A stretch of DNA of 64,000 nucleotides, taken from contig SHWE01000002.1 of NCBI GenBank assembly GCA_009693985.1, positions 1 through 64,000 of the forward strand. The letters run 5' to 3'. The position numbers were made by a program, and so were the translations under genes. Below, in pieces: positions 63,138 to 64,000 of the stretch (its first letter is position 1; every line of letters starts with the position of its first letter). The notes under the pieces are model-generated. The model had not been told where the DNA came from and made no database searches. It worked only from the letters and a program-made list of their open reading frames with translations. Origin of the DNA: Alphaproteobacteria bacterium (GTDB taxonomy: Bacteria; Pseudomonadota; Alphaproteobacteria; Micropepsales; Micropepsaceae).

Positions 63138-64000
63138 GTGACACGCAAAATCGTAACTGCCCTGGCCACGAGTCTGGCCGCCCTTTCGCTCGCCGCTTGC
63201 AGCACGATGACGCCGATGATGGAGGCCGAGAGCGCTTCCGCCGGCCCGCCGCAGCAGACTTCGGTCGCCGGCGCCTATCTCGCGGCCAATTTCGCGGCCG
63301 CGACGGGCGACGTGACGGGTGCCGCGGCGTTCTACGCCAACACGCTGAAGGAAGATCCCGAGAACGGCGACATCCTCTCGCGCGCTTTCCTTTATGCCGC
63401 CGAGTCCGGCCAGGTCGATGCCGCCATCGCGCTGACCGATCGCGTTTTGCTGAAGGACCCGAACAATCGGCCCGCGCACCTCGTGAAGCAGGTCGCCGCG
63501 ATCGCGCGCAAAGATTATGGGGCCGTCGAGACGGTCGCCCAGCCGGCGGGCGGCGGACGCGGCGCCTTCACGGTGCTGACCGACAATGTGATCGAAGCTT
63601 GGGCGCTTGCCGGCGCACGCGATTTCGACGGCGCGCTTGCCGCGCTCGACAAGCTGTCGGCCCAGCGCGGCGTCGATGGGCTTCGCCTGATGCACAAGGC
63701 GATGATCCTGGAATTCGCGGGCCGCGATGCGCAGGCCCAGGAGGCCTATCACGAGACCTTCACCTCGCAAGGCGCAGGGCCCCGCGCCGCCGATGCCTTC
63801 GGGCGTTTCCTCATTCGCTCCGGCCGAGGCGACGAAGCCAGGGGCCTTTACCAGCGCGTGCTGAGGGACAATCCGGGTCATCCGGTGGCCACGGCGGCGC
63901 TTCGCGACATCGCGGCGAACCGCAACCCGCCGCCGCTCGTGAACGGCCCGGCCCAAGGCGTTGCCGAGGCCCTGTTCGGCATCGCGGCGTCCTTGAGCGA
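63138..64000 (+). CDS. TPR-repeat lipoprotein (5' part, cut by window end)
   Basis: At least 287 residues, still open at the window edge. From GTG 63138 there is a lipoprotein signal (IVTALATSLAALSLAAC) with lipobox LAAC. Helical TPR-like repeats follow: AGAYLAANFAAATGDVTGAAAFYANTLKEDPENG, then AFLYAAESGQVDAAIALTDRVLLKDPNN and GDEARGLYQRVLRDNPGHPVA. It probably serves as an outer-membrane-anchored scaffold in the periplasm; function unknown. An ETF-QO gene lies 65 bp upstream. Confidence 0.85.
   Translation, partial: MTRKIVTALATSLAALSLAACSTMTPMMEAESASAGPPQQTSVAGAYLAANFAAATGDVTGAAAFYANTLKEDPENGDILSRAFLYAAESGQVDAAIALTDRVLLKDPNNRPAHLVKQVAAIARKDYGAVETVAQPAGGGRGAFTVLTDNVIEAWALAGARDFDGALAALDKLSAQRGVDGLRLMHKAMILEFAGRDAQAQEAYHETFTSQGAGPRAADAFGRFLIRSGRGDEARGLYQRVLRDNPGHPVATAALRDIAANRNPPPLVNGPAQGVAEALFGIAASLS

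Overview
The window is a stretch of ordinary-looking alphaproteobacterial chromosome, GC-rich and densely coded, with about 70 protein genes and one tRNA. The lineage is inferred from gene content and order: CcrM-type GANTC methyltransferase, MipZ, DivK-PleD, an F0 operon (atpI-atpB-atpE-atpF'-atpF) without F1 genes beside it, an ATP12 chaperone, a phasin, ClpS-ClpA, and the mutY/dciA-dsbA-smc and dgt-SPOR-nagZ-scpA-scpB blocks. The order within the class cannot be fixed from sequence alone.

Layout. 1-7 kb: a small membrane protein, rarA-crcB-rluC-ATP12, a TetR regulator, a frameshifted MgtC/DUF4010 gene and an acylphosphatase. 7-12 kb: lipB divergent from a solitary FliN-like gene, a broken siroheme-synthase gene followed by cysH, tRNA-Leu(GAG), a dihaem cytochrome c, and DUF1489 with a MetE-like gene. 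12-21 kb: panC, a putA 5' remnant, mipZ, a J-domain protein, dacA, phasin, clpS-clpA, a DUF6152/DUF6644 pair and a beta-barrel protein. 21-32 kb: HIT, FemAB-like and RidA proteins; agmatine-to-putrescine genes (aguA, aguB); DUF3572; divK-pleD; three tandem lipoproteins; xthA, erpA and dgt. 32-41 kb: SPOR protein, nagZ, scpAB, a frameshifted TAT-exported TIGR03808-like gene, dusB, an MFS pump, a TMEM165/GDT1 transporter and rnd. 41-51 kb: aspS, a second MetE-like gene, the F0 operon and smc. 51-64 kb: dsbA, dciA, mutY, ccrM, rnhB, a GNAT protein, a radical SAM protein, a Gly-rich exported protein, moaB, a lytic transglycosylase, a family 4-like uracil-DNA glycosylase, ETF-ubiquinone oxidoreductase and a TPR lipoprotein cut by the window edge.

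Working together: cell-cycle and chromosome functions are concentrated here (MipZ, DivK, PleD, CcrM, SMC, ScpA/B, DciA), with genome maintenance (RarA, MutY, XthA, UDG, RNase HII, Dgt) and cell-wall turnover (DacA, NagZ, lytic transglycosylase). No phage, plasmid, insertion sequence or CRISPR array was seen.

The most unusual material is between and inside genes. Several families of palindromic intergenic repeats are present. One copy is read in frame inside the uracil-DNA glycosylase gene and a relative supplies the C-terminus of dusB. Six GANTC sites and a dyad lie just upstream of ccrM. Three genes are disrupted (5121, about 7875 and 36128); two of these are single-base deletions that could be assembly errors. 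I did not find a convincing new multi-gene system.
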